Positions 1 to 5,981 are shown, counted from the stretch's first letter. The stretch: DNA of 8,491 nucleotides from Thermoflexales bacterium (GCA_007130345.1 SLSP01000559.1:1-8491); one strand, 5' to 3'. Program-made: numbers and translations. The notes: generated by a model from the sequence alone, not told the origin.

Positions 1-15
1 ATAACCTTAAAAATC

Positions 16-47
16 TTTGCATCTTTGCGTCATTGCGTCATTGCGTT
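16..47. repeat. Period-8 microrepeat, four units
   Basis: Four consecutive 8-mers run without gaps: TTTGCATC, TTTGCGTC, ATTGCGTC, ATTGCGTT. A-rich stretches flank them on both sides. The array is intergenic and contains no convincing ORF. Similar TTGCGTC-type strings occur as dispersed intergenic repeats in other bacterial genomes (recalled, not checked here). It is too short and has no spacers, so it is not CRISPR. Confidence 0.8.
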
Positions 48-122
48 AAAAAAGAGCTTTTTATGGGAGTCAAGGATGAACGAATAGCCAGGTTGCCCAC
101 ACAGTAGTATGCCATCTTTTCA

Positions 123-166
123 TTAACGCGATTTTAACCCGGCGTTAAGGGCGTGTTAAAATGCGC
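123..166 (+). promoter_or_regulatory. Four TTAA boxes at exact 11-bp spacing
   Basis: TTAA begins at 123, 134, 145 and 156, giving four direct 11-bp units and so helical phasing. OmpR/PhoB-family response regulators bind direct repeats of about this period; B. subtilis PhoP prefers TTAACA-like boxes and alphaproteobacterial CtrA uses TTAA-N7-TTAA. A possible promoter lies inside the array: TTAACC at 134-139, a 17-bp spacer, and an extended -10 (TG at 154-155, TAAAAT at 157-162). The spacing is seen directly. Regulator binding and control of the FHA gene are inferred. Confidence 0.45.
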
Positions 167-184
167 GCCGTAACGTTGGCGCGC
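163..184. repeat. GC-rich inverted repeat upstream of FHA gene
   Basis: GCGCGCC at 163-169 and GGCGCGC at 178-184 are perfect 7-bp inverted arms around an 8-nt centre that itself contains AACGTT. No T-run follows, so it is not an intrinsic terminator. It could be an operator or a 5'-UTR hairpin, depending on which upstream promoter is used. Confidence 0.5.
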
Positions 185-192
185 GATTGCAC

Positions 193-220
193 TTGCTCGC
201 CCCACGATGCACAGTATACT
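193..220 (+). promoter_or_regulatory. Possible promoter of the FHA gene
   Basis: TTGCTC (193-198) and TATACT (215-220) are separated by 16 bp. The -10 box matches the sigma-70 consensus at five of six positions; the -35 box is poor. Transcription would start near 227 and leave a leader of about 58 nt before the ATG at 285. It competes with the extended -10 at 157-162 as the promoter of this gene. Confidence 0.35.
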
Positions 221-273
221 CAAGAGAATACTCGGCCATAGTTGCTGTCAACATCTATCAGGACGACTTTTCG

Positions 274-279
274 AGGAGG
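274..279 (+). promoter_or_regulatory. Shine-Dalgarno that fixes the FHA start
   Basis: AGGAGG lies 5 nt before the ATG at 285. The longer in-frame start at 207 has no such site and would add 26 residues with no FHA-like character, so 285 is preferred. Confidence 0.85.
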
Positions 280-284
280 AGGGT

Positions 285-905
285 ATGGACAATCTTCAGC
301 GGCCCGTCTTAATTGTACAGGAAGGCCCCAACGCGGGGGAGATTTACGTGTTGGAAGAACTGCTCAATACCATCGGGCGCACGCAGGACAATCAGGTGGT
401 GGTAGACAGCACGCGCATCTCGCGGCGCCACGTACAGATCAAGGTGCTGTCCTCCGGTACGATTATCGAGGATATGGGGAGCACTAATGGCACCTGGATC
501 AACGGCCAGCGGCTGACGGACGCCCGGCGGCTGAATACGGATGACATCATCCAACTGGCGGATTATATCAGCTTCCGCTACGTGATGCCTGACCGGTATC
601 AGACGGCGCGGTTCCCGCTCGACGAAGCTGAAGTCGTCACGCACACGCTGGAGGATTACACCGATCCGCCCCAAAGCGAGCCGGCCCAGCCCGCGACCTA
701 CACCCCGGCCCCAGAATCATCCGCCTCTATCATCACGCTGGAGGAAGAATCGCTTCCGGCAGAGCGCTCGACCTGGAGTTATGTAGTTATCGGCGCGTTG
801 GTGTTGGGCATCCTTATCTGTATCGCCATCGCTATCTACCTCTGGTTCGCGCCGGTGGAATTCTGGTATTGGCTGTTCGAACTCTTGGGAGTCCAATATC
901 CCTGA
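285..905 (+). CDS. Membrane-anchored FHA-domain protein
   Basis: A 206-residue protein. Residues about 7-100 form a forkhead-associated domain, a phosphothreonine-peptide binding fold. Its signature residues are present: GR at 31-32, SRRH at 46-49 and GSTNGTWING at 65-74. A Pro/Glu/Thr-rich linker follows (about 103-163). One hydrophobic segment at about 165-187 comes next, then a short aromatic tail. No N-terminal signal peptide is seen, so the FHA domain should face the cytoplasm with the protein tail-anchored. FHA domains usually read out Ser/Thr kinase signalling or recruit partners to the membrane, but no kinase gene is in the window and the partner is unknown. It is the only plus-strand gene, has its own strong terminator, and converges on the HAS-barrel gene, so it is probably a single transcription unit. 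The fold is confident; the role is not. Confidence 0.92.
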   Translation: MDNLQRPVLIVQEGPNAGEIYVLEELLNTIGRTQDNQVVVDSTRISRRHVQIKVLSSGTIIEDMGSTNGTWINGQRLTDARRLNTDDIIQLADYISFRYVMPDRYQTARFPLDEAEVVTHTLEDYTDPPQSEPAQPATYTPAPESSASIITLEEESLPAERSTWSYVVIGALVLGILICIAIAIYLWFAPVEFWYWLFELLGVQYP

Positions 906-929
906 TGCGATAGACCATCACACACAAGG

Positions 930-963
930 TCCCGGCACGCAAGCGCGCGTGCCGGGATTTTTT
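930..963 (+). terminator. Intrinsic terminator after the FHA gene
   Basis: An 11-bp perfect GC-rich stem (930-940 with 947-957) encloses a 6-nt loop and is followed by six T residues (958-963). It begins 24 nt after the FHA stop. It is a textbook rho-independent terminator on the plus strand. Confidence 0.9.
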
Positions 964-1023
964 GGTTAAAGAAGGTAATAACGCAAAACTAACCCGGCAC
1001 AAGAAAGGACATCGGTTGATCTG

Positions 1024-1080
1024 AAACACAGGCCACAGATTTCTTTGATTTTATCCGTGAAATCCGTGTTCATCCGTGTC
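1024..1080. repeat. ATCCGTG microrepeat, three units
   Basis: ATCCGTG occurs at 1053-1059, 1062-1068 and 1072-1078, at steps of 9 and 10 bp, after a CCACAGATTT string at 1033-1042. Strings built from ATCCGTG and CACAGATT are a familiar dispersed intergenic repeat in many bacterial genomes (recalled, not checked). It lies between two convergent genes. The rest of 906-1124 holds only the FHA terminator; no terminator for the minus-strand gene was recognised. Confidence 0.75.
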
Positions 1081-1124
1081 CCAAACAGGGTGACTTCTGC
1101 GATATTGCGAAACAAGGGCGACAA

Positions 1125-1751
1125 CTACTCGTCGGTTTCGAGTTCGAGGCGGCGCAGGACGCGCTCCAGGCGGACAGGATCGCGGCCCAGGTTGCGGGCC
1201 AGATAGCGCCCGGCGTCCACGTAGAAGGCGTCGCGCTGCTCCGAGGGGCGCAGCCCGGCGGCGCGACGCAGCGCGGTGGGGATCAACTCGTCGGCGGGCA
1301 CGTCGCGGTTGTCGAGCAGCGCGCGCAGGAAGTCCGGCCGGCGCGTGATCTCGCAGACCTCGGCGGAGGAGCAGACGGTGATGCGGTTGAGTACCATCGG
1401 CGGCTGGGGGGGCAAGCCGTAGCGGGTGCGGTCGCCCTCGCGGCATCCCACCGCCACCACCGAAATCTCCACCGGGATGGCGCGGTTATCGCGTTGGTCC
1501 CGGATAATCTCCTCGTAATGCGGGTTGTCCTCATCCAGAGCTACAGCCAGATTCTTGAGGAAGGGGTCGTCTTGCAGACTGATGTTGTAGACGAGGCCGA
1601 TAAGGTCGGCCTGACCTTGCTGGATGGGCGCGCGCACGAAGGTTCCGAAGGTGGGGACATCCGGCTCCGGGATGCGCGAGGCCACCACGAAGCCCCGGAT
1701 GTCGGCGCGCAGCACGTTGCCGATGGAGATGGTTTTTTCTGCTGGTGTCAT
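1125..1751 (-). CDS. Stand-alone HAS-barrel protein, partner of NurA
   Basis: A 208-residue protein. The N-terminal half (about 5-135) looks like a HAS-barrel, the small beta-barrel at the front of HerA-type ATPases: it is beta-rich and carries the segments GFVVAS (20-25), GTFVRAP (36-42), GLVYNI (52-57) and a Pro-rich LPPQPP (113-118). The C-terminal part (about 138-205) is predicted helical and charged. There is no Walker A or B motif, so it cannot be the HerA motor itself. It follows nurA on the same strand after 74 nt and has its own Shine-Dalgarno (GAGGAG at 1759-1764, 7 nt from the ATG), so co-expression is likely. By analogy with HerA-NurA DNA-end resection it may bridge NurA to an ATPase encoded elsewhere, which is inference. 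The family call rests on recalled similarity plus the nurA neighbour; it could be a different small beta-barrel. Confidence 0.72.
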   Translation of the reverse strand: MTPAEKTISIGNVLRADIRGFVVASRIPEPDVPTFGTFVRAPIQQGQADLIGLVYNISLQDDPFLKNLAVALDEDNPHYEEIIRDQRDNRAIPVEISVVAVGCREGDRTRYGLPPQPPMVLNRITVCSSAEVCEITRRPDFLRALLDNRDVPADELIPTALRRAAGLRPSEQRDAFYVDAGRYLARNLGRDPVRLERVLRRLELETDE

Positions 1752-1776
1752 TCAAAATCTCCTCGAAAATGGTTGG

Positions 1777-1822
1777 ACGTGTACACGTTCACAGTGGAAA
1801 CGTGAAAACGCGCGCACGTTTC
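1777..1822. repeat. Palindromic ACGT-core region between nurA and HAS-barrel gene
   Basis: ACGTGTACACGT at 1777-1788 is a perfect 12-bp palindrome. GAAACGTG (1797-1804) and CACGTTTC (1815-1822) are inverted 8-bp arms with a 10-nt centre. On the minus strand the stretch resembles a degenerate form of the AAACGTC/G period-7 repeat upstream of nurA. It may be a repeat remnant or a regulatory site in the mRNA between the two genes. Confidence 0.5.
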
Positions 1823-1825
1823 TTG

Positions 1826-2989
1826 TTACCGTTTGCCCAGGTAGGATTTCTGGCGCGCTTTTTCTGAGGGACGCGGGACAATGCCGGCAGCCATCAACTG
1901 CTGTTGGAGCGCGCCTTCGAGGGCGAGCTTGTCCTGTGTCGTGACCAGGGCGATTTCGTGGGCGCGGGCCAGGGCGTAGGGATAGCCGTTGAGCACCTGG
2001 GCCTGATGGCGTAGCGTCGCGTGAAGGGTATCGGCTGCGCCGTCGCGTTGCGCGACCCAGGCGGGCACTTCGACGCGCGCGATGACGGGGAAGCCCGGCT
2101 GCCCCAGGTTGCCGTAGCAGAACCAGACTTCGTGCCTGGCTTGGGTGTGGCGCTGCTGGCTGGCGTTGCCCCGGGTGAACCAGGCCGAGCGCTCGCCGGG
2201 GGCCAGCGTGTGGGCCATCAGCCAGCGGTCGGAAAGCCGTTGCAGCGGATTATCGGGCAGTCGGTCGGCGATTTCGCCGGGTTTGAGTTGCCCCGCCCAT
2301 AGCAGGTCGAGGAGATAGCGTCCGCCGGGGCGATCCACGTAGCCTATCGGGAGCGCGCCGGCCTCGCGGATGCGGGTCAGCGCGGCGAGGTAGTCCCGGA
2401 GAGCCAGCGCGTCCTCGCTGCCGCGTTCCGGGTAGGGCCAGAGCAGGGGGCCATCGGTGAGGGCCAGGAGAGGCTGTTGTGTGGTTTTTTCCGCCTCGGT
2501 CAACTCGGCGAGGAAGCGCATCTCGTGAATCAGGCGGCGCATCCCCACGCGCTCCTGGGCAATCACGTTGCCGCGCGCGTCGATGAGATCGTCTTCGCGG
2601 AAGTAAAGATTCTCTCGCGTGTGTTGCTCCGGTGTCTGCCCATTGTAGCGGAAGACAAGCCCCCCCACCTGGATGAGGTAGTAAAGCACGGCGGCGTGGC
2701 GGTCGGGGAAAATCTGCGAGCCATCCACGGCCGCCAGCACCGTTCCCGTCGGGGGCACGTCGGGCGCGGTGGCGCGCGCGGTGAGGGGTGCGTCGGTGGC
2801 GGGGAGCGCGCCGGGCCACAGGCCTTGCTGTGCCAGAGGCGTCAGCACCTCGCGCAGCGACGCCGATGGTGGCGCGGCTTCCAGCCAGGCCAGCGCGGTC
2901 GTCACGTCATCGGTGCGTTGTTGTGCCTGCTGTGCCGCCATCTGGCCCAACTCGGCCAGCGCAGCCTGTAAGCGTTCGATGTGTAGCAT
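1826..2989 (-). CDS. nurA: NurA-family nuclease
   Basis: A 387-residue protein with the NurA domain at about 80-350. NurA is a metal-dependent 5'-3' nuclease that works with the HerA translocase in DNA-end resection. The hallmark acidic motifs are visible: AAVDGSQ with D89, a glutamate in the helix around 156-162, LTDGPLL with D179, and the GYVDRPG segment (216-222). A typical C-terminal GYPYALARAHEIA stretch (335-347) carries a conserved-type His at 344. Residues 1-80 are mostly helical and may mediate oligomerisation. The ATG at 2989 is preceded by GAGGAG at 2993-2998, rather close at 3 nt. The next gene on the strand encodes the HAS-barrel protein, supporting a DNA repair or defence role. 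HerA is not in the window. Domain order and key residues look intact, so an active enzyme is expected. Confidence 0.88.
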   Translation of the reverse strand: MLHIERLQAALAELGQMAAQQAQQRTDDVTTALAWLEAAPPSASLREVLTPLAQQGLWPGALPATDAPLTARATAPDVPPTGTVLAAVDGSQIFPDRHAAVLYYLIQVGGLVFRYNGQTPEQHTRENLYFREDDLIDARGNVIAQERVGMRRLIHEMRFLAELTEAEKTTQQPLLALTDGPLLWPYPERGSEDALALRDYLAALTRIREAGALPIGYVDRPGGRYLLDLLWAGQLKPGEIADRLPDNPLQRLSDRWLMAHTLAPGERSAWFTRGNASQQRHTQARHEVWFCYGNLGQPGFPVIARVEVPAWVAQRDGAADTLHATLRHQAQVLNGYPYALARAHEIALVTTQDKLALEGALQQQLMAAGIVPRPSEKARQKSYLGKR

Positions 2990-2994
2990 TGTCT

Positions 2995-3043
2995 CCTCGT
3001 CAAACGTGAAGCGTCATGCGTCAAACGTCATGCGTGAAACGTC
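2995..3043. repeat. Period-7 microrepeat upstream of nurA
   Basis: Six consecutive 7-mers from 3002 read AAACGTG, AAGCGTC, ATGCGTC, AAACGTC, ATGCGTG, AAACGTC, and a weaker unit precedes them. The array abuts the nurA Shine-Dalgarno, so it is probably within or next to the nurA leader. No clear promoter was found in the 165 bp before nurA. Confidence 0.8.
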
Positions 3044-3120
3044 AAAAGCAATGCTTCGTGCTGATTTTTGCCTTCTCGTAGAAAATTCTGGGCAATCTCG
3101 CCCTCCTTGACGTTTGACGC
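3018..3120. repeat. 13-bp inverted repeat spanning the nurA leader
   Basis: GCGTCAAACGTCA at 3018-3030 and TGACGTTTGACGC at 3108-3120 are perfect 13-bp inverted arms 77 bp apart. The inner arm is part of the period-7 array and the outer arm is a lone inverted copy of it. Together they could form a large stem-loop in nurA mRNA or mark the ends of a small repeat element. Confidence 0.65.
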
Positions 3121-3154
3121 CAACTTACCACACAAATCTTCGCAACCTAAGCCC

Positions 3155-4171
3155 TCATCTTTGCAGGGACTCCAATACATTAGCAAAGGTCGCCGGAGAC
3201 CACTCGCCTCTGACGCGGATGCGCGGCCAGGTGTAGCGATTGTCCAGGCGCAGGGCCGTGCCCCATTGTGTGGTGACGGCACCCCAATAGCCGGCGGATT
3301 CTACCACCGCCAGCGTGTTGGCATCATAGCGCCCGGCGGGATAACAGAAGAAGCGCACGGGCTGCCCGGTGTGCGCCTCCACTGCCTCCTTGGATCCCAG
3401 GATTTGGTAGACCAGGAATTCGTAACTCCGCCCGGTGAGATCGTAGTGATCGCGTCCGTGGGCCTGCATCGACATCCCGGCCTCCGCCATCCGCCGCACC
3501 TCGTCCCACGAGAGGTAGGCGGGGGATTCGTAATGCGCGGGCGTGACCAGCAGGAAGAACTCCCCTACGAAGCCATAGTGTTGGAGCAGGGGCATCGCGT
3601 GCGTGTAAGCGTCAGCGTAACCGTCGTCAAAGGTGAGCACGATGGGCTTCTCCGGCAAGGGCTTGCCGGTAGTCAGCGTTTCGTAGATGTCGGCCAGGGT
3701 CACGGACGTGTAGCCCGCCGCTTGCAGATACTGCAACTGGGCCTCGAAGTTCGCCGGCGTTACGGTCAGATCGCGGCGATAGATGTCGGCATCGGGCGGA
3801 AGCTCGGAGATGTAGTGATACATCAGGATGGGGACGTGGACTTCTTCCGGCGGGGGGGGATAGGATGCCGTTGGGGTCGGTTCAGGCGTCGGGGTGACGG
3901 TAGCTGTCGGGGGCGGCGTCTCTGTCGGCGGCGATGTTGGCGTTGGCGTCGCTGAAGGCGTCACGGTGGCCGTAGCCGTTGGCGGCGGGGTCGGCGTGTT
4001 CGTCGGCGTGGGGGACATCTCCGCAAGCTCGCGCAGCGCGGCGGAGGCGTGCCGCGCCAGGACGTTGGATTCTTCTCCGCCAAGCACCGGGGAGCACGCC
4101 ACCAATGTTATCAGCGCGATCCATCCCAGTATGCGCAACCAGGGATAGGGTAATTTAAGTCTGGGATTCAT
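3155..4171 (-). CDS. Lipoprotein polysaccharide deacetylase (NodB/CE4)
   Basis: 338 residues from the ATG at 4171; a GTG two codons upstream is also possible. A hydrophobic N-terminus ends in a lipobox, LVAC, with lipidated Cys at 26. A Thr/Pro-rich linker (about 53-102) then carries the catalytic domain (about 110-338). CE4 motifs are present: PILMYHYIS (114-122), TFDDG (180-184, with catalytic and metal-binding D182 and D183), H238 and H242 at HxxxH spacing for the metal, and the CYPAGRYD segment (276-283). CE4 enzymes remove acetyl groups from N-acetylated sugars such as peptidoglycan or poly-N-acetylglucosamine; MYH and YPAGRYD recall the PgaB/IcaB side of the family. It should act outside the cytoplasmic membrane. 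It has its own promoter at 4241-4268, and its start is overlapped by a short upstream ORF. No Shine-Dalgarno precedes either candidate start directly. The natural substrate is not evident. Confidence 0.92.
   Translation of the reverse strand: MNPRLKLPYPWLRILGWIALITLVACSPVLGGEESNVLARHASAALRELAEMSPTPTNTPTPPPTATATVTPSATPTPTSPPTETPPPTATVTPTPEPTPTASYPPPPEEVHVPILMYHYISELPPDADIYRRDLTVTPANFEAQLQYLQAAGYTSVTLADIYETLTTGKPLPEKPIVLTFDDGYADAYTHAMPLLQHYGFVGEFFLLVTPAHYESPAYLSWDEVRRMAEAGMSMQAHGRDHYDLTGRSYEFLVYQILGSKEAVEAHTGQPVRFFCYPAGRYDANTLAVVESAGYWGAVTTQWGTALRLDNRYTWPRIRVRGEWSPATFANVLESLQR
3866..4015 (-). repeat. Low-complexity DNA coding a Thr-Pro linker
   Basis: About 150 bp of repetitive GGCGTCGG/GGTGTC-like DNA encodes a run of TP, PT, TAT and PPP units in the deacetylase. 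Such linkers hold extracytoplasmic domains away from the membrane. Their repetitive DNA can change length by slippage. Confidence 0.8.
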
Positions 4172-4193
4172 TGTCACGGGTCAAAGTCTTCAT
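4155..4193 (-). CDS. Possible 12-codon leader peptide before the deacetylase
   Basis: From the ATG at 4191-4193 the minus strand reads M-K-T-L-T-R-D-N-E-S-Q-T and stops at TAA (4155-4157). The best Shine-Dalgarno of the region, GAGGTG at 4200-4205, lies 6 nt upstream of this ATG. No such site precedes the deacetylase start directly. The ORF is in another frame and overlaps the first 17 nt of the deacetylase, an arrangement suited to translational coupling. Alternatively a one-base sequence error hides the true N-terminus of the deacetylase. Not confirmed as expressed. Confidence 0.4.
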   Translation of the reverse strand: MKTLTRDNESQT

Positions 4194-4240
4194 AAGCTGC
4201 ACCTCGGCAGACTGGTTTTTGTGGTGTATGGAACATGCCC

Positions 4241-4268
4241 ATTATAACGATACTCTGTAAGTTATCAA
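4241..4268 (-). promoter_or_regulatory. Sigma-70-type promoter of the deacetylase gene
   Basis: On the minus strand TTGATA (4263-4268) is followed after 16 bp by a perfect TATAAT (4241-4246). Transcription would start near 4234, leaving a leader of about 60 nt that contains the short ORF at 4155-4193. The rest of the 4269-4373 gap holds no recognised element. Confidence 0.75.
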
Positions 4269-4373
4269 CCGGAGGGGGCTGGCAGGCTGGCAGTCGCTCA
4301 CATTCCCGGTTTGTGCCTGACTCCACTGAGAAATCAGGATAAACTCTAAACCTTTTTTCAGGGGAGGTATGTC

Positions 4374-5876
4374 TCAATGGCGCAGCCCGTTGACTCTGGC
4401 CTCCCAACATTCGCAAGCGGTGCGGACTTGATCGCCTTTTGTCATTGTGCCGTGATAAGGCCGCCCGGCGGAGCCGGGAGTCCAGCCGGAAAGCACCATC
4501 GGCCAGCGCGGGTCGTGGGCCGCGATCCACACGCCGTTATAGCGACGCGCCAAGTGCAGGTGCGAGGCCGTGGAGACGCCGCCTTCGCACGAGGGATGGC
4601 CCACGCGCATCCCGCTGACGAGGCGCGTTCCGACGGCCACCCGGTTCTCTGTGGCGATGTGCATATACAGCACCACCCACCCCGTCCCCAGAAACCCGTC
4701 GTCGTCTAACGCCTGAAACACGATCCCGTCCCGGCTGACGAGTACCGTCCCCGGCGCGACGGCGGTGGCCCATTGGCGGCTGGTGACGCAGCCCAGATAG
4801 CGCTCTCCGGTGACGAAGTCGAGGGCGGCCCACGCCTCGTTGACGCCCCAGCCCGCGTGTGGGCCACCGGTATAGTACCACATCGCGCCTCTGGGCCAGG
4901 GGAAGACCATCTCCGGCGACTCCAGATCGGGTGGAAGCAGCGGTTCAACGGCGTAGCGGAAGGGATCGCCGAAGAGCACACGGTAGACCTCGTCGAATTG
5001 GGCCACTTCGGCGATCCAGGCGGCATGGTCGGCGGAACCGGGCGCGAGGGCGCGCTGCACGCCGGCCGTCGCCGCGTTGATGCGCGGCGAGAATTGCGCG
5101 TAGTTCCCGTCCTCGGTCTGGACGAGCCACAGCGTGTCTCCCCACCAGCCGTAGACGCCGGCGTTGACCGCGCTGGCGGCCAGGCTCATCTGCCAGTACA
5201 GGCCATCCCAGTGTGCTTGAGCCGTGTAGCGCATCGGGAATTGCTGCGCTTCTGGCGGGGGATCGGCGTCCGTGAGCCATCCGCCGCGCAATTCTAGCAG
5301 AGCCAGGAGCACGCGCGGGCCGACGCTGTAGTTCTCGGCCACCTGCTGCACGATCTCGGCGGCGGTGCGCTCCCGCCCACCGACGGTCTCGACGTAGGTG
5401 GTGAAGAAGCCGGGGAGGTTGCGCGTCGCTTCCGCCACATCGAAGTCGGCGTAGCCGGGGCCGTAGACCGCTTCGCTATCCGGCAGCAGCACCGCTTCCG
5501 GCCCGACCAAATCCGCCACCAACGTGATCTGCAAAACCTGCCCCACCGCGAGATGGTCGGCGTTGCTCATGCCGTTAATGCGCATCAATTCCTGCACCGT
5601 CGTGTTGTAATAGGCGGCGATGCGGGTGAGCGTGTCGCCAGGGCGCACGGTGTAGGAGATGGCGGTGGCATCCGGCGGCGTGCGCGTGGGCGTCGGAGAA
5701 GGGGTGGCGACTGGCGCGGACGGTTCGCCCGCGCCGGGATCCATCGTCCCGAGGGTGATGGTGGGCTGCGCGGGCCATTCGCCGGGCGGTAGTTCCGACG
5801 CGGCCCGACATCCCGCCAGCAGGAGGATCACTATGACAACACTTAGCCCCACTGTTTTACCAAGTTTTATTGGCAT
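4374..5876 (-). CDS. LysM and M23-peptidase lipoprotein
   Basis: 500 residues. The N-terminus is hydrophobic with lipobox LAGC (Cys23), followed by a short Pro/Thr linker (about 50-70). A LysM glycan-binding domain lies at 75-118, starting YTVRPGDTLTRIA. Residues about 150-310 form a helical region whose LLALLELRGGW (189-199) recalls lysozyme-like transglycosylase folds, but this is uncertain. The C-terminal domain (about 330-460) is M23/LytM: H340 and D353 in the GGPH and ALDF motifs, H406 in YMH, and HLH at 439-441. These are the zinc ligands and active-site histidines of peptidoglycan endopeptidases, so an active enzyme is plausible. Four cysteines (363, 430, 488, 490) could form disulfides outside the cell. 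The ATG is preceded by GAGGTG at 5886-5891. It lies downstream of the small LysM gene and probably acts in wall remodelling. Confidence 0.9.
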   Translation of the reverse strand: MPIKLGKTVGLSVVIVILLLAGCRAASELPPGEWPAQPTITLGTMDPGAGEPSAPVATPSPTPTRTPPDATAISYTVRPGDTLTRIAAYYNTTVQELMRINGMSNADHLAVGQVLQITLVADLVGPEAVLLPDSEAVYGPGYADFDVAEATRNLPGFFTTYVETVGGRERTAAEIVQQVAENYSVGPRVLLALLELRGGWLTDADPPPEAQQFPMRYTAQAHWDGLYWQMSLAASAVNAGVYGWWGDTLWLVQTEDGNYAQFSPRINAATAGVQRALAPGSADHAAWIAEVAQFDEVYRVLFGDPFRYAVEPLLPPDLESPEMVFPWPRGAMWYYTGGPHAGWGVNEAWAALDFVTGERYLGCVTSRQWATAVAPGTVLVSRDGIVFQALDDDGFLGTGWVVLYMHIATENRVAVGTRLVSGMRVGHPSCEGGVSTASHLHLARRYNGVWIAAHDPRWPMVLSGWTPGSAGRPYHGTMTKGDQVRTACECWEARVNGLRH

Positions 5877-5892
5877 ACGTTAAACACCTCAC

Positions 5893-5938
5893 AAAACAGA
5901 GGGGGTTGACGCGCTGACTCGCGCGCCTCCCCCCTCTC
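5893..5938 (-). terminator. Possible terminator or hairpin between LysM and M23 genes
   Basis: Arms AGAGGGGG (5898-5905) and CCCCCTCT (5930-5937) are inverted, with an inner CGCG/CGCG pair (5910-5913 and 5920-5923). Read on the minus strand the hairpin is followed by G then four T residues. It lies 44 nt past the LysM stop and just before the M23 Shine-Dalgarno. It could end or attenuate the LysM transcript; the short T-run makes it weak. Confidence 0.4.
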
Positions 5939-5981
5939 ATTGGATGGTCGCCCCGCGTAACCAGCCGAGGCGTCTGTGTGA

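Noticed and set aside
49..62. A-rich/T-rich hairpin (AAAAAG...CTTTTT) as a terminator
   Set aside because: The stem is almost purely A-T with a 2-nt centre, too weak for an intrinsic terminator.
207..284. ATG at 207 as the FHA start
   Set aside because: It would add 26 residues without FHA similarity, and the AGGAGG before 285 decides for the shorter form.
1125..1751. HAS-barrel protein as HerA itself
   Set aside because: It has no Walker A or B motif and is far shorter than HerA.
16..3043. Microrepeat arrays as CRISPR
   Set aside because: Units are 7-10 bp, contiguous or nearly so, and without unique spacers; no cas gene is present.
2477..3110. Overlapping plus-strand ORFs opposite nurA
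   Set aside because: They are antisense to intact NurA motifs, with Arg/Gly/Ser-biased products and no ribosome site or domain.
3068..3955. Plus-strand ORF of 295 codons
   Set aside because: It lies wholly antisense to the deacetylase, whose catalytic motifs and lipobox are clear. The product is Gly/Arg-rich low complexity at its end and shows no family motif; it is an artefact of GC-rich coding.
4377..4709. Plus-strand ORF of 110 codons with a GGGGAGG string upstream
   Set aside because: Despite a passable ribosome site it runs antisense through the M23 active-site region and encodes no recognisable domain.
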